Origin: SZAS-103 sp038316385
GTDB taxonomy: Bacteria > Pseudomonadota > Gammaproteobacteria > Xanthomonadales > Xanthomonadaceae
DNA: 64,000 bases
Direction: 5' to 3'
Assembly (NCBI GenBank): GCA_038316385.1
Contig: JBBQAN010000011.1
Span: 36,437 to 100,436, forward strand
Part shown: in pieces, positions 27,693 through 35,550 of the stretch
Layout: each line of letters begins with the position of its first letter
Position numbering within the stretch: position 1 is the first letter of the stretch
Made by a program: the position numbers and the translations under genes
The notes under the pieces: model-generated
What the model was told of the DNA's origin: nothing
What the model saw: only the letters and a program-made list of their open reading frames with translations
Databases searched by the model: none

Positions 27693-28907
27693 GTGGATCT
27701 GAAAAGCGGCTATCCGTTCTGGGCGGTCAAGAACGGGCTGATGCACCCATTCCCGAGATTGCAATCAGACATCTCCTGCGATGTCCTCGTACTCGGCGGC
27801 GGCATCACCGGCGCCTTGATCGCACGCACGCTGGTGAATGCCGGACTCGACACCGTGGTGGTCGAACAACGCGATATCGGTTGGGGTTCGACTGCCGCGA
27901 GCACGGCGTTGCTGCAATACGAGATCGATACCCCGATGACCGAACTGCGCGATCGCTACGGCGAAGCCGACGCGGCGCTCGCCTATCGCGCGTGTCTTGA
28001 TTCGATCGGGATGCTGGAGCGGATCGCCGGCGAAGTCCGCGATGTGGATTTCGCGCGCATGGATAGCCTGTATTTCGCGAGCAAACCCGCGCATGTGCGC
28101 GATCTGCGCGACGAATTCCAGTTACGCGCAAAGCACGGCTTGCCGGTGCAATGGCTGGATGGCGATGCGGTGCGCACTGGTTATGGTTTCGATGCGCCGG
28201 CGGCGATCCTGAGCACAGTCGCTGCGCGAGTTGATCCGTATCGATTGACTCACCGGCTGCTCGCGCAGTTGGTAAAACGCGGCGCACGCGTGTTCGACCG
28301 CACCCAACTGCAAAGCTTCGCGCCGCGTTCGCGCGATGTGCTGGCGCGCACTAGCGACGGCAGCGCTATCCGCGCCAAGCATCTGGTGATCGCGGCTGGA
28401 TACGCCAGCCAGCACCATCTCGATCAAGCGGTCGCGCGCAATCGCAGCAGCTATGCGATGGTCACCGATCCGATCGCACCGGATCGACTCGGCCCGCTCG
28501 CCAATACAATGATCTGGGAAACCGCGCGGCCTTACCTTTACCTGCGCACGACCGGCGATGACCGGCTGGTGATCGGCGGCGAGGACGACGCCATCGACAT
28601 TGCTGCGCGGCGCGATGCGCTGGTCGAACGCAAGGCCGCGCGTTTGCGCAAGCGGATAGAGGCGCTATTTCCGGCTATTCCCTTGCAAACGGCATTCGCG
28701 TGGGCCGGAACCTTCGCCGAAACCGCCGATGGCCTGCCGTTTTTCGGTGCGCATCCGCAGCATGGGTCACGCGTCTCGTTCGCGATGGCGTATGGCGGCA
28801 ACGGCATCACGTACAGCGCGCTGGGCGCCGACATGATCGCGTGCGGGCTGACCGGCAGGCCGCATCCGCTACGCGAATTGTTCGGCTTCGCGCGCCTGGC
28901 TCGCTGA
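27693..28907 (+). CDS. FAD-dependent oxidoreductase (DAO family)
   Basis: A 404-residue flavoprotein with an N-terminal Rossmann motif (CDVLVLGGGITGALIARTLVNAGLDTVVVEQRD, about 29-61) and the C-terminal FAD-closing segment FAWAGTFAETADGLPFFGAHPQ and MAYGGNGITYSALGADM. It resembles the D-amino-acid/glycine oxidase and sarcosine oxidase group; the substrate cannot be named. The GTG at 27693 follows GGAGGA at 6 nt and is preferred to an upstream TTG. No accessory subunit is nearby. Confidence 0.85.
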   Translation: MDLKSGYPFWAVKNGLMHPFPRLQSDISCDVLVLGGGITGALIARTLVNAGLDTVVVEQRDIGWGSTAASTALLQYEIDTPMTELRDRYGEADAALAYRACLDSIGMLERIAGEVRDVDFARMDSLYFASKPAHVRDLRDEFQLRAKHGLPVQWLDGDAVRTGYGFDAPAAILSTVAARVDPYRLTHRLLAQLVKRGARVFDRTQLQSFAPRSRDVLARTSDGSAIRAKHLVIAAGYASQHHLDQAVARNRSSYAMVTDPIAPDRLGPLANTMIWETARPYLYLRTTGDDRLVIGGEDDAIDIAARRDALVERKAARLRKRIEALFPAIPLQTAFAWAGTFAETADGLPFFGAHPQHGSRVSFAMAYGGNGITYSALGADMIACGLTGRPHPLRELFGFARLAR

Positions 28908-28984
28908 GGAATACGAACCAATACATGCTGCTACGCGACTTCACGACACATGAACCCCCTTCTGTAAGGATTGAGCAACGCGGC

Positions 28985-29039
28985 TTGTGCATACTTCGCG
29001 TCCAGTCTATGATGTCGGGCTTCGTTTCATCCTTTCATC
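28985..29039 (+). promoter_or_regulatory. Probable metK promoter and TTCATCCTTTCATC motif
   Basis: TTGTGC (28985-28990), a 17-bp spacer and TATGAT (29008-29013) form a plausible sigma70 promoter. Downstream, at 29026-29039, lies the 14-mer TTCATCCTTTCATC, which recurs exactly upstream of ahcY at 39929-39942. A regulatory role for the 14-mer is inference. Confidence 0.5.
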
Positions 29040-29062
29040 CGCATTGAGGGATATTAGACGCA

Positions 29063-30304
29063 ATGACCAGCCATTTGTTCACCTCCGAATCTGTTTCCGA
29101 AGGCCACCCGGACAAGGTCGCCGACCAGATTTCCGACGCCGTCCTCGACGCGATCCTGGCGCAAGACAAGACCGCGCGCGTCGCCTGCGAGACCATGGTC
29201 AAGACTGGCGTGGCAATCGTCGCCGGCGAGATCACCACCAGCGCGTGGATCGACCTTGAGGCGCTGACGCGCAAGGTGATTGTCGGTATCGGTTACAACT
29301 CCTCCGAAGTCGGTTTCGACGGTGCCACCTGCGGCGTGCTCAACCTGATCGGCAAGCAGTCGCCCGACATCGCGCAAGGCGTCGACGGCAGCTCGAAGAA
29401 AAAGAAGAAGCCCGAGGAACAGGGTGCGGGCGATCAGGGCCTGATGTTCGGCTATGCCTGCAACGAAACCGACGAGTTGATGCCGGCGCCGATTCATTAC
29501 GCGCATCGCCTGGTCGAGCAGCACACCAAGATTCGCAAAGCGAAGAATTCAAAACTGCCGTGGCTGCGTCCGGACGCGAAGTCGCAGGTCACCCTGCGCT
29601 ACGAAAATGATCGCATCGTCGGCCTCGATGCGGTGGTGCTCTCCTCGCAGCACGATCCGTCGGTGAAGTACAAGGATCTGTTCGATGGCATCTACGAACA
29701 CATCCTCAAGCCCGTGCTGCCGAAGGAATGGCTGAAGACGCTGCCGAAGAACAAGGTGCACATCAACCCGACTGGCGTGTTCGTGATCGGCGGCCCGGTC
29801 GGCGATTGCGGCCTGACCGGACGCAAGATCATCGTCGATACCTACGGCGGCATGGCTCGCCACGGCGGCGGCGCGTTCTCGGGCAAGGATCCGTCCAAGG
29901 TGGATCGTTCCGCTGCGTACGCGGCGCGTTATGTCGCGAAAAATATCGTCGCTGCCGGACTTGCCGAGAAGTGCGAAATCCAGGTCAGTTACGCAATCGG
30001 CGTGGCCGAACCGACATCGATTTCGGTGACGACATTCGGTACCGGCGCGATCAGCGACGAGAAGATCGAGAAGTTGATTCGCAAGCATTTCGACCTGCGC
30101 CCGTACGGTATCGTCAAGATGCTCGACCTGATCCATCCGATCTACCAAGACACAGCCGCGCACGGCCACTTCGGCCGCACCCCGCGTCAGGTGACCTACA
30201 CCGACGGCGCCGGCAAGCAGCACACCGCGACCGCGTTCTCGTGGGAAAAAACCGATCGTGCCGACGAACTGCGCGCGGCGGCTGGACTCAAGCCGAAGAA
30301 GTAA
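29063..30304 (+). CDS. metK: S-adenosylmethionine synthetase
   Basis: Makes SAM from methionine and ATP, releasing phosphate and pyrophosphate. The 413-residue protein has SESVSEGHPDKVADQISDAVLDAIL near the start, the signature GAGDQGLMFGYA near residue 128 and GGGAFSGKDPSKVDRSAAYAARYVAKNIV near 272. An unusual lysine run (DGSSKKKKKPEEQ, about residues 108-120) precedes GAGDQG and is slightly longer than I expect for the family. SD GAGGG lies 12 nt before the ATG. It heads the SAM cycle whose next enzymes, ahcY and metF, lie 10-12 kb downstream on the same strand. Confidence 0.96.
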   Translation: MTSHLFTSESVSEGHPDKVADQISDAVLDAILAQDKTARVACETMVKTGVAIVAGEITTSAWIDLEALTRKVIVGIGYNSSEVGFDGATCGVLNLIGKQSPDIAQGVDGSSKKKKKPEEQGAGDQGLMFGYACNETDELMPAPIHYAHRLVEQHTKIRKAKNSKLPWLRPDAKSQVTLRYENDRIVGLDAVVLSSQHDPSVKYKDLFDGIYEHILKPVLPKEWLKTLPKNKVHINPTGVFVIGGPVGDCGLTGRKIIVDTYGGMARHGGGAFSGKDPSKVDRSAAYAARYVAKNIVAAGLAEKCEIQVSYAIGVAEPTSISVTTFGTGAISDEKIEKLIRKHFDLRPYGIVKMLDLIHPIYQDTAAHGHFGRTPRQVTYTDGAGKQHTATAFSWEKTDRADELRAAAGLKPKK

Positions 30305-30327
30305 TCGACTGGATCAGATGCAACATC

Positions 30328-30355
30328 AAAACGGGCAGCTTCGGCTGCCCGTTTT
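30328..30355 (+). terminator. Intrinsic terminator after metK
   Basis: ACGGGCAGC-TTCG-GCTGCCCGT, a perfect 9-bp stem with UUCG loop, preceded by AAA and followed by TTTTC, 24 bp after the metK stop. Confidence 0.88.
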
Positions 30356-30484
30356 CGTTGAAACCTTGTCCCGTGAATGACTTTTGACCTATTCCTCCAT
30401 GCAGGCCGAGGAGTAACCTGCGCGGACACTATGAAAGAACCGTCGCTCATGCGGTCGGGCCATTGCACTTCCAGGGAGATCGTC

Positions 30485-31189
30485 ATGACGTTGCGAGCCT
30501 GCATCCTGTTGGCCGGCCTGATCGGCTTGTCCGCGACTGCTTCGGCGATCACTGCCGACGAATTGATCGCCAAGAATCTTGCAGCGCGCGGCGGCGCCGA
30601 CAAGCTGGCGGCGATCACGTCGATGCACACGACCGGCAAGTTGCGACTCGGCGGCGGACTCGAAGCTAAAACCGAAACCTTCCAGCTCGCGCCGGACAAG
30701 ACCCGTTTCAATTTCACTTTGCAGGGACTGACCGCAGTCAATGCATGGGATGGCAAGGAAGGCTGGGCGATCGATCCGTTTCAGGGCCGCAAGGACCCGC
30801 AAAAAACCAGTCTCGACGACAACAAGCAACTGATCGATAACGCCGACATCGCCGGCCCGCTGTCCGATTACAAGGCCAAGGGCAACAAGGTGGAATATCT
30901 TGGCACCGAAGACATCGACGGCACCGATGCGCACAAGCTGCGGGTGACCTTCAAGAACGGTGACAGCCGCGTGATCTATCTCGATCCGGATCAGTTTCTG
31001 GAAATTCGCGTCGTCGATCACACCATCGTGCGCGGCCAGGAAAAGGTGCAAACCACGGATATTGGCGAATATGAAAAAGTGGACGGCGTGTATTTTCCGT
31101 TCGAGCAGGGGCAGGTGCAGATCGAAGCGGCAGATGTGAACAAGCCGATCGATCCGTCGCTGTTCGCCTTCCCCGTCGCCAAGCATTGA
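30485..31189 (+). CDS. LolA-like outer-membrane lipoprotein-sorting family protein
   Basis: A 234-residue exported protein: signal peptide MTLRACILLAGLIGLSATASA, then a beta-rich domain of the LolA/LolB fold type (ADELIAKNLAARGGADKLAAITSMHTTGKLRLGGGLEAKTETF). The ATG at 30485 has AGGGAG 7 nt upstream. Proteins of this kind without LolCDE neighbours are of unknown role, though they are common beside large exported repeat proteins. It ends 13 bp before the BNR-repeat gene, so the two probably share a transcript. Confidence 0.72.
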   Translation: MTLRACILLAGLIGLSATASAITADELIAKNLAARGGADKLAAITSMHTTGKLRLGGGLEAKTETFQLAPDKTRFNFTLQGLTAVNAWDGKEGWAIDPFQGRKDPQKTSLDDNKQLIDNADIAGPLSDYKAKGNKVEYLGTEDIDGTDAHKLRVTFKNGDSRVIYLDPDQFLEIRVVDHTIVRGQEKVQTTDIGEYEKVDGVYFPFEQGQVQIEAADVNKPIDPSLFAFPVAKH

Positions 31190-31202
31190 TCTGGAGCACG
31201 CC

Positions 31203-34200
31203 ATGCATTTCCCCATCAAAAAATCCCTCGCCGTGGCCACGTTCGTGCTTGCGATCGGCACTGCATGCGCATCCGCAGCCGATCCAGCTACTGCATCGAA
31301 CACGGCGAAATTCGATCGCGGCGTGGTGTCCGGGCTTGGCGTCCGCAACATCGGCTCGGCCACGATGAGCGGCCGCATCGATGCGGTCGCCGGCGCACAC
31401 AAGGATGGTGAAACCATCCTGTATGTCGGCTCGGCCAGCGGCGGCCTGTGGAAATCCAGCGACGGCGGCACCACGTTCATTCCGAAGTTCGACAAGCAGG
31501 CGGTGCAATCGATTGGCAGCATCGCGATCGATCCGCACAACATCCAGAGCGTCTGGGTCGGAACGGGCGAGCCATGGACGCGCAACACAGTGGCCATCGG
31601 CAACGGCATTTATCACTCGACCGATGGCGGCGACACCTGGAAAAACATGGGACTGCCGAATTCCGAACGCATCGGCAAGATCGCGATCGATCCGAACGAC
31701 AGCAACATCGTGCTGGCCTGCGTGATCGGCAAATTGTGGAGCGATTCGAACGAACGCGGCGTCTATCGCACGACCAATGGCGGCAACAGCTGGACGCAAG
31801 TGCTCAAGGGCGGCAATCCATCAACCGGTTGCGGCGGCATGTCGATGGATGCGAAAAATCCGAACGTCGTGTTTGCCTCGCTGTGGGATTTCCGACGCAA
31901 GGGCTGGACGTTCCGCTCCGGCGGCGAAAACGCCGATGCGCCATCCAGCAGCGGCTTGTACAAGTCGACCGATGGCGGCGCGCACTGGACCGAGATCACC
32001 GGCGGCGGCTTGCCCGCCAAGCCCTATGGCCGCATCGGGGTGGCGATTGCTCCGTCGAACTCCAGCATCGTGTATGCGATGGTCGAATCGGTGAAGAGCG
32101 CGCTGTATCGCTCGGATGACGGCGGCAAGACTTGGGATCGCCGCGACGACAGCCAGTCGATCGTATGGCGTCCGTTCTACTTCGCCAACCTCATCGTCGA
32201 TCCGACCAATCCGGATCGCCTGTTCAAGCCGGACTATTCGCTGATCCAGAGCCTCGACGGCGGCAAGACCTTTGCCAATGTCAGCAATGGCGCGCACGGC
32301 GATTTCCACGACGTGTGGATCGATCCGGCCGACCCGACGAAAGTCGTTGCCGGCGACGACGGCGGTCTGTGGCTGTCGAAGGATGGCGGCAACAAATGGT
32401 GGAAAGCAAACAATCTGCCGATCTCGCAGTTCTATCACGTCAGCGTGGACAACGATGATCCGTTCCACGTCTATGGCGGCTTGCAGGACAACAGCGCGTG
32501 GGTTGGCGATTCCTCGTACCCGGGCGGCATCACCAACGGTCGCTGGGAAAACATGTACGGCGGCGACGGCTTCTGGATATTCGATGATCCCACCGACCAC
32601 GACTACCTGTACGCCGAGGCACAGGGCGGCACCATTGGTCGCGTGAACCGGCATACCCACGAAGGCCGCGACATCCAGCCGCGCGCCAACTACAAGGAAA
32701 AATTGCGCTGGAACTGGAACACGCCGATTGCGCTGTCGCCGACCGACAAGTCCACGCTGTATATCGGCGCGCAATTCCTGTTCCGCTCGCACGACCACGG
32801 CCAGACCTGGGATCGCATTTCGCCCGACCTGACCACCGACGACAAGCAGAAACAGAAGCAGGAAGAATCCGGCGGCATCACCGTCGACAATTCCGCGGCA
32901 GAGATGTACACCACGATCTTCACGATCAGCGAGTCGCCGAAAGACGCGAACGTGATCTGGGTCGGCACCGACGATGGCAACGTGCAGGTCACCCGCGACG
33001 GCGGCAAGAGCTGGCACAACGTCGTTGCCAACGCGCACGTCCCGCCGAATTCGTGGGTGTCGTACATCGATGCCAGCCATTTCGATGCAGGCACCGCCTA
33101 CGTCACCTTTGATCGCCACAGCTTCGGCGACATGGCGCCGATGGTTTACAAGACCACCAATTTCGGTGCGAACTGGCAAGTGTTGGCGAACGCGGCGCAA
33201 GACAAGGGCCTGCGTGGTTATGCGCATGTCGTGCGCAACGACCCGGTCAACCGCGGGCTGCTGTACGCTGGTACCGAATACGGGTTGTGGATTTCCAACG
33301 ACGACGGCGCGAACTGGGCGCAATTCAAACCCACCGATTTTCCTGCTGTCGCGATCACCGACCTTGCGTTCCAGACCCGCGATCACGACCTCGTGCTTGC
33401 GTCGTATGGTCGCGGTATCTGGATCATCGACGACCTGACTCCGCTGCGCGCATTGACTCCAGACATTCTGCAACAAGACGCCGTCTTCCTGTCCCAACGT
33501 CCGCAGCAACAACGCATCAGCGGCAACAGCGGTTGGCCCGAAGGCGATGCCAGCTACGCCGGCGAAAGCGCGACCAACGACGTCACCATCACCTATTACC
33601 AGAAGGTGCGGCATCTGTTCGGCAAACTTTCGCTCGACGTACTCGATGCCGACGGCAAGCTCATCGAATCGTTGCCGGCGAGCAAGCGTCCCGGCATCAA
33701 TCGCGTCACCTGGTCAATGAACGTCAAACCGCCGATGGTGCCGCCAGCCGCTTCGATCGCCGGCAACAGCACCCAAGGTCCGCGCGTGCCGCCGGGCACG
33801 TACACCGTGCGCATGCACAAGGGCGACAAGACCTACGAGACCAAGATCACGGTTGGACTCGACAAGCGTGATCGCTTCACCGTTGAAGATCGCAAGACGC
33901 AGTTCGACGCCGCGATGAAAGTGCATGGCATGTTTGGTCGGATGAGCGACTTGGTCGCGCGCATCCAGGCCGTGCGCGCAGGTGCCGACGCCGATGCCGC
34001 GAAGCTGCCGGCAAACGATGCGTTGAAGACCCAACTCGTCGCGTTATCCGCGAAAGCCGATACCATCCGCAAGCAAATCGTCGCGACCAAGGAAGGCGGC
34101 GCAATCACAGGTGAGGAGCGCCTGCGCGAACACATGGATAGCCTGTATGGCGGCATCATGGCCTACGATGGCAAGCCGGCTGCGACGCTGATTGCTTACT

Positions 34201-34388
34201 CCGATGCGCTTGGACGCGAGCTCGACGACGTCGAAAAAGAATTCGCAGATCTGCAAGCGGGCGACTTGAAGAAGGCGAACGATGCACTCAAAGCGAAGAA
34301 TCTTCCCGATATCGACCTGCCGGACCATGCGCCGATTGCGTGGCGCTACAACGGCAATCCGAATGAGCGCCCTGCCGAGCGGGATTGA
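31203..34388 (+). CDS. Large exported BNR/sortilin-type beta-propeller protein
   Basis: A 1061-residue secreted protein. A signal peptide (MHFPIKKSLAVATFVLAIGTACASAA) is followed by at least ten BNR/Asp-box repeats of the form S-x-D-G-G-x-(T/S)-W: SSDGGTTF, STDGGDTW, TTNGGNSW, STDGGAHW, SDDGGKTW, SLDGGKTF, SKDGGNKW, SHDHGQTW, TRDGGKSW and SNDDGANW between about residues 85 and 710. These predict one or two beta-propellers of the Vps10/sortilin-sialidase superfamily. From about 770 comes a beta domain (VTITYYQKVRHLFGKLSLDVLDADG) and a helical, coiled tail. No sialidase active site is evident. Function is unknown. Confidence 0.85.
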   Translation: MHFPIKKSLAVATFVLAIGTACASAADPATASNTAKFDRGVVSGLGVRNIGSATMSGRIDAVAGAHKDGETILYVGSASGGLWKSSDGGTTFIPKFDKQAVQSIGSIAIDPHNIQSVWVGTGEPWTRNTVAIGNGIYHSTDGGDTWKNMGLPNSERIGKIAIDPNDSNIVLACVIGKLWSDSNERGVYRTTNGGNSWTQVLKGGNPSTGCGGMSMDAKNPNVVFASLWDFRRKGWTFRSGGENADAPSSSGLYKSTDGGAHWTEITGGGLPAKPYGRIGVAIAPSNSSIVYAMVESVKSALYRSDDGGKTWDRRDDSQSIVWRPFYFANLIVDPTNPDRLFKPDYSLIQSLDGGKTFANVSNGAHGDFHDVWIDPADPTKVVAGDDGGLWLSKDGGNKWWKANNLPISQFYHVSVDNDDPFHVYGGLQDNSAWVGDSSYPGGITNGRWENMYGGDGFWIFDDPTDHDYLYAEAQGGTIGRVNRHTHEGRDIQPRANYKEKLRWNWNTPIALSPTDKSTLYIGAQFLFRSHDHGQTWDRISPDLTTDDKQKQKQEESGGITVDNSAAEMYTTIFTISESPKDANVIWVGTDDGNVQVTRDGGKSWHNVVANAHVPPNSWVSYIDASHFDAGTAYVTFDRHSFGDMAPMVYKTTNFGANWQVLANAAQDKGLRGYAHVVRNDPVNRGLLYAGTEYGLWISNDDGANWAQFKPTDFPAVAITDLAFQTRDHDLVLASYGRGIWIIDDLTPLRALTPDILQQDAVFLSQRPQQQRISGNSGWPEGDASYAGESATNDVTITYYQKVRHLFGKLSLDVLDADGKLIESLPASKRPGINRVTWSMNVKPPMVPPAASIAGNSTQGPRVPPGTYTVRMHKGDKTYETKITVGLDKRDRFTVEDRKTQFDAAMKVHGMFGRMSDLVARIQAVRAGADADAAKLPANDALKTQLVALSAKADTIRKQIVATKEGGAITGEERLREHMDSLYGGIMAYDGKPAATLIAYSDALGRELDDVEKEFADLQAGDLKKANDALKAKNLPDIDLPDHAPIAWRYNGNPNERPAERD

Positions 34389-34403
34389 TTTCAGGGCTAG
34401 ATG

Positions 34404-34435
34404 AAACGCAGCGCCCGCTTCTGCGGGGCGTTGTC
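34404..34435 (+). terminator. Terminator-like hairpin after the BNR gene
   Basis: CGCCCGC-TTCT-GCGGGGCG with one bulge, followed by TTGTCGTTTCT, 16 bp after the stop. The T-tract is interrupted, so termination is probable but not certain. The accessory island starts immediately beyond. Confidence 0.5.
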
Positions 34436-34469
34436 GTTTCTCTGAGCAGAAATGCTGATGGGTCGAGTA

Positions 34470-34859
34470 TCAGCTCACACGGGGGAGGACAAGAAACGGC
34501 CGCTTACGGGAAACCTCCTCGTCGAAAAACTGGCGGAAGGAAATCACGTTCGCCTGCTTCGGGTAGCAAGTCTCGTTCGATCGCTTCAACGACTCAGGCA
34601 CCACCAGGCAAATGCCCGTTCTACCCATATCCTCGATTGCAGTGGACGAAACGCGATCGTCGACCGTGGCAAGGAACACGGCGCTGTTGAACTTTTCCAT
34701 ATTGACCTGCTTCCAGCGCTCGCGAAGCGTCGTCTTCAACGACAGCACCATCGCGGCATCGAAAGCCCGTTGTTTGCCCTTGTTCAACTCCGCCACGCTT
34801 GGCAAGACAAAGTCGGGTCGCCGACCGCCCGTGACGGGTTGCTCCTCGAAGCGAATGCG
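34470..34859 (-). pseudogene. Truncated EcoRII-like type II restriction endonuclease (C-terminal part)
   Basis: The frame is open from 34859, just after an in-frame TGA at 34862-34860, to a stop at 34470: 129 residues with no convincing start. The content is the catalytic end of an EcoRII-type PD-(D/E)XK nuclease: GGRRPDFVLPSVAEL (the PD), AMVLSLKTTLRERWKQV (the xxK and the R-x-x-W-x-Q-V helix), then ICLVVPESL and ISFRQFFDE. The N-terminal region and effector domain are missing (EcoRII has about 400 residues, PspGI about 270). An internal ATG at 34805 could give 111 residues without the PD motif. The family call rests on motifs recalled by eye. Confidence 0.65.
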
Positions 34860-34869
34860 TCAATTCACG

Positions 34870-35331
34870 TTACGAAAAAACGGGGACAGCCTTCCAGTGC
34901 GTCCAAGGATCGCCCGGCCAGTTCGGTGACAGACTGTAGTTCCAGTTGCCGCGTGCTCGCGAAAATTCAGCTACAAGCTTGGCGACAGTTCCCCACGGAG
35001 CCATCCCAATTTCATTGGGAAGTGCATTCCTAAATCGAATAATTGCATGAAAAATATGGTCGTCATCGGTTGGCCCGCCACCGAACTCGTACAGAATATG
35101 GCATAGCGCCGGAATACCTATCTGCTCTGCGATAAACGAGCGATCGTCATCGCAGGACGCATGTATTGCCTCGAAATCGTCGACGGTATAGTTGCCAATC
35201 AGCAGGAGCTCTCCGAATGCCTTGTAGTTGCTTGCATCTCTATACATGTATTCGAATACGCAAACGCATTCCGTAGACGGCTTCGGCTTTGCAATTCGTT
35301 TGCGTGCTGGTTTCTTGCTTGTATCGGTCAC
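34870..35331 (-). CDS. Hypothetical protein in the restriction-modification island
   Basis: A 153-residue protein with GTG start at 35331. The N-terminus is basic and linker-like (MTDTSKKPARKRIAKPKPSTE), followed by a compact acidic/aromatic domain (YTVDDFEAIHASCDDDRSFIAEQIGIPALCHILYEFGGGPTDDDH) ending WNYSLSPNWPGDPWTHWKAVPVFS. I do not recognise it. Its first codons, GTGACCGATAC, are the same as those at the internal start of the HNH part of the neighbouring fusion gene. The region is lower in G+C than the core genome, consistent with transfer. It lies 10 bp before the restriction-enzyme remnant. Confidence 0.65.
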   Translation of the reverse strand: MTDTSKKPARKRIAKPKPSTECVCVFEYMYRDASNYKAFGELLLIGNYTVDDFEAIHASCDDDRSFIAEQIGIPALCHILYEFGGGPTDDDHIFHAIIRFRNALPNEIGMAPWGTVAKLVAEFSRARGNWNYSLSPNWPGDPWTHWKAVPVFS

Positions 35332-35368
35332 AAATGTTCACCCGATTTGCATCAAAGTCAGGCACTGC

Positions 35369-35497
35369 TTCCCTTCTCCCGCCGGGAGAAGGTGGCGCAA
35401 CGCGCCGGATGAGGGTGGGCAAACGTGCCAGTTCAGTGTCTAGCTGGAAGTCCTTCCCTCATCCGCCTGTCGGCACCTTCTCCCAAAGGGAGAAGGT
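35369..35497. repeat. Paired palindromic intergenic repeat
   Basis: Two complementary arms: 35369-35416 (CCTTCTCCCGCCGGGAGAAGG then ...GCCGGATGAGGG) and 35455-35497 (CCCTCATCCGCC... then CACCTTCTCCCAAAGGGAGAAGG). Each arm holds its own CCTTCTCCC/GGGAGAAGG hairpin, and the arms are inverted to one another, as in REP pairs. It fills the gap between the unknown gene and the methyltransferase fusion. Confidence 0.75.
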
Positions 35498-35550
35498 CAT
35501 TAATCGGAAATCGTCTAGCGTTGGCTACGGGACGACGTAAATTCAAATTT

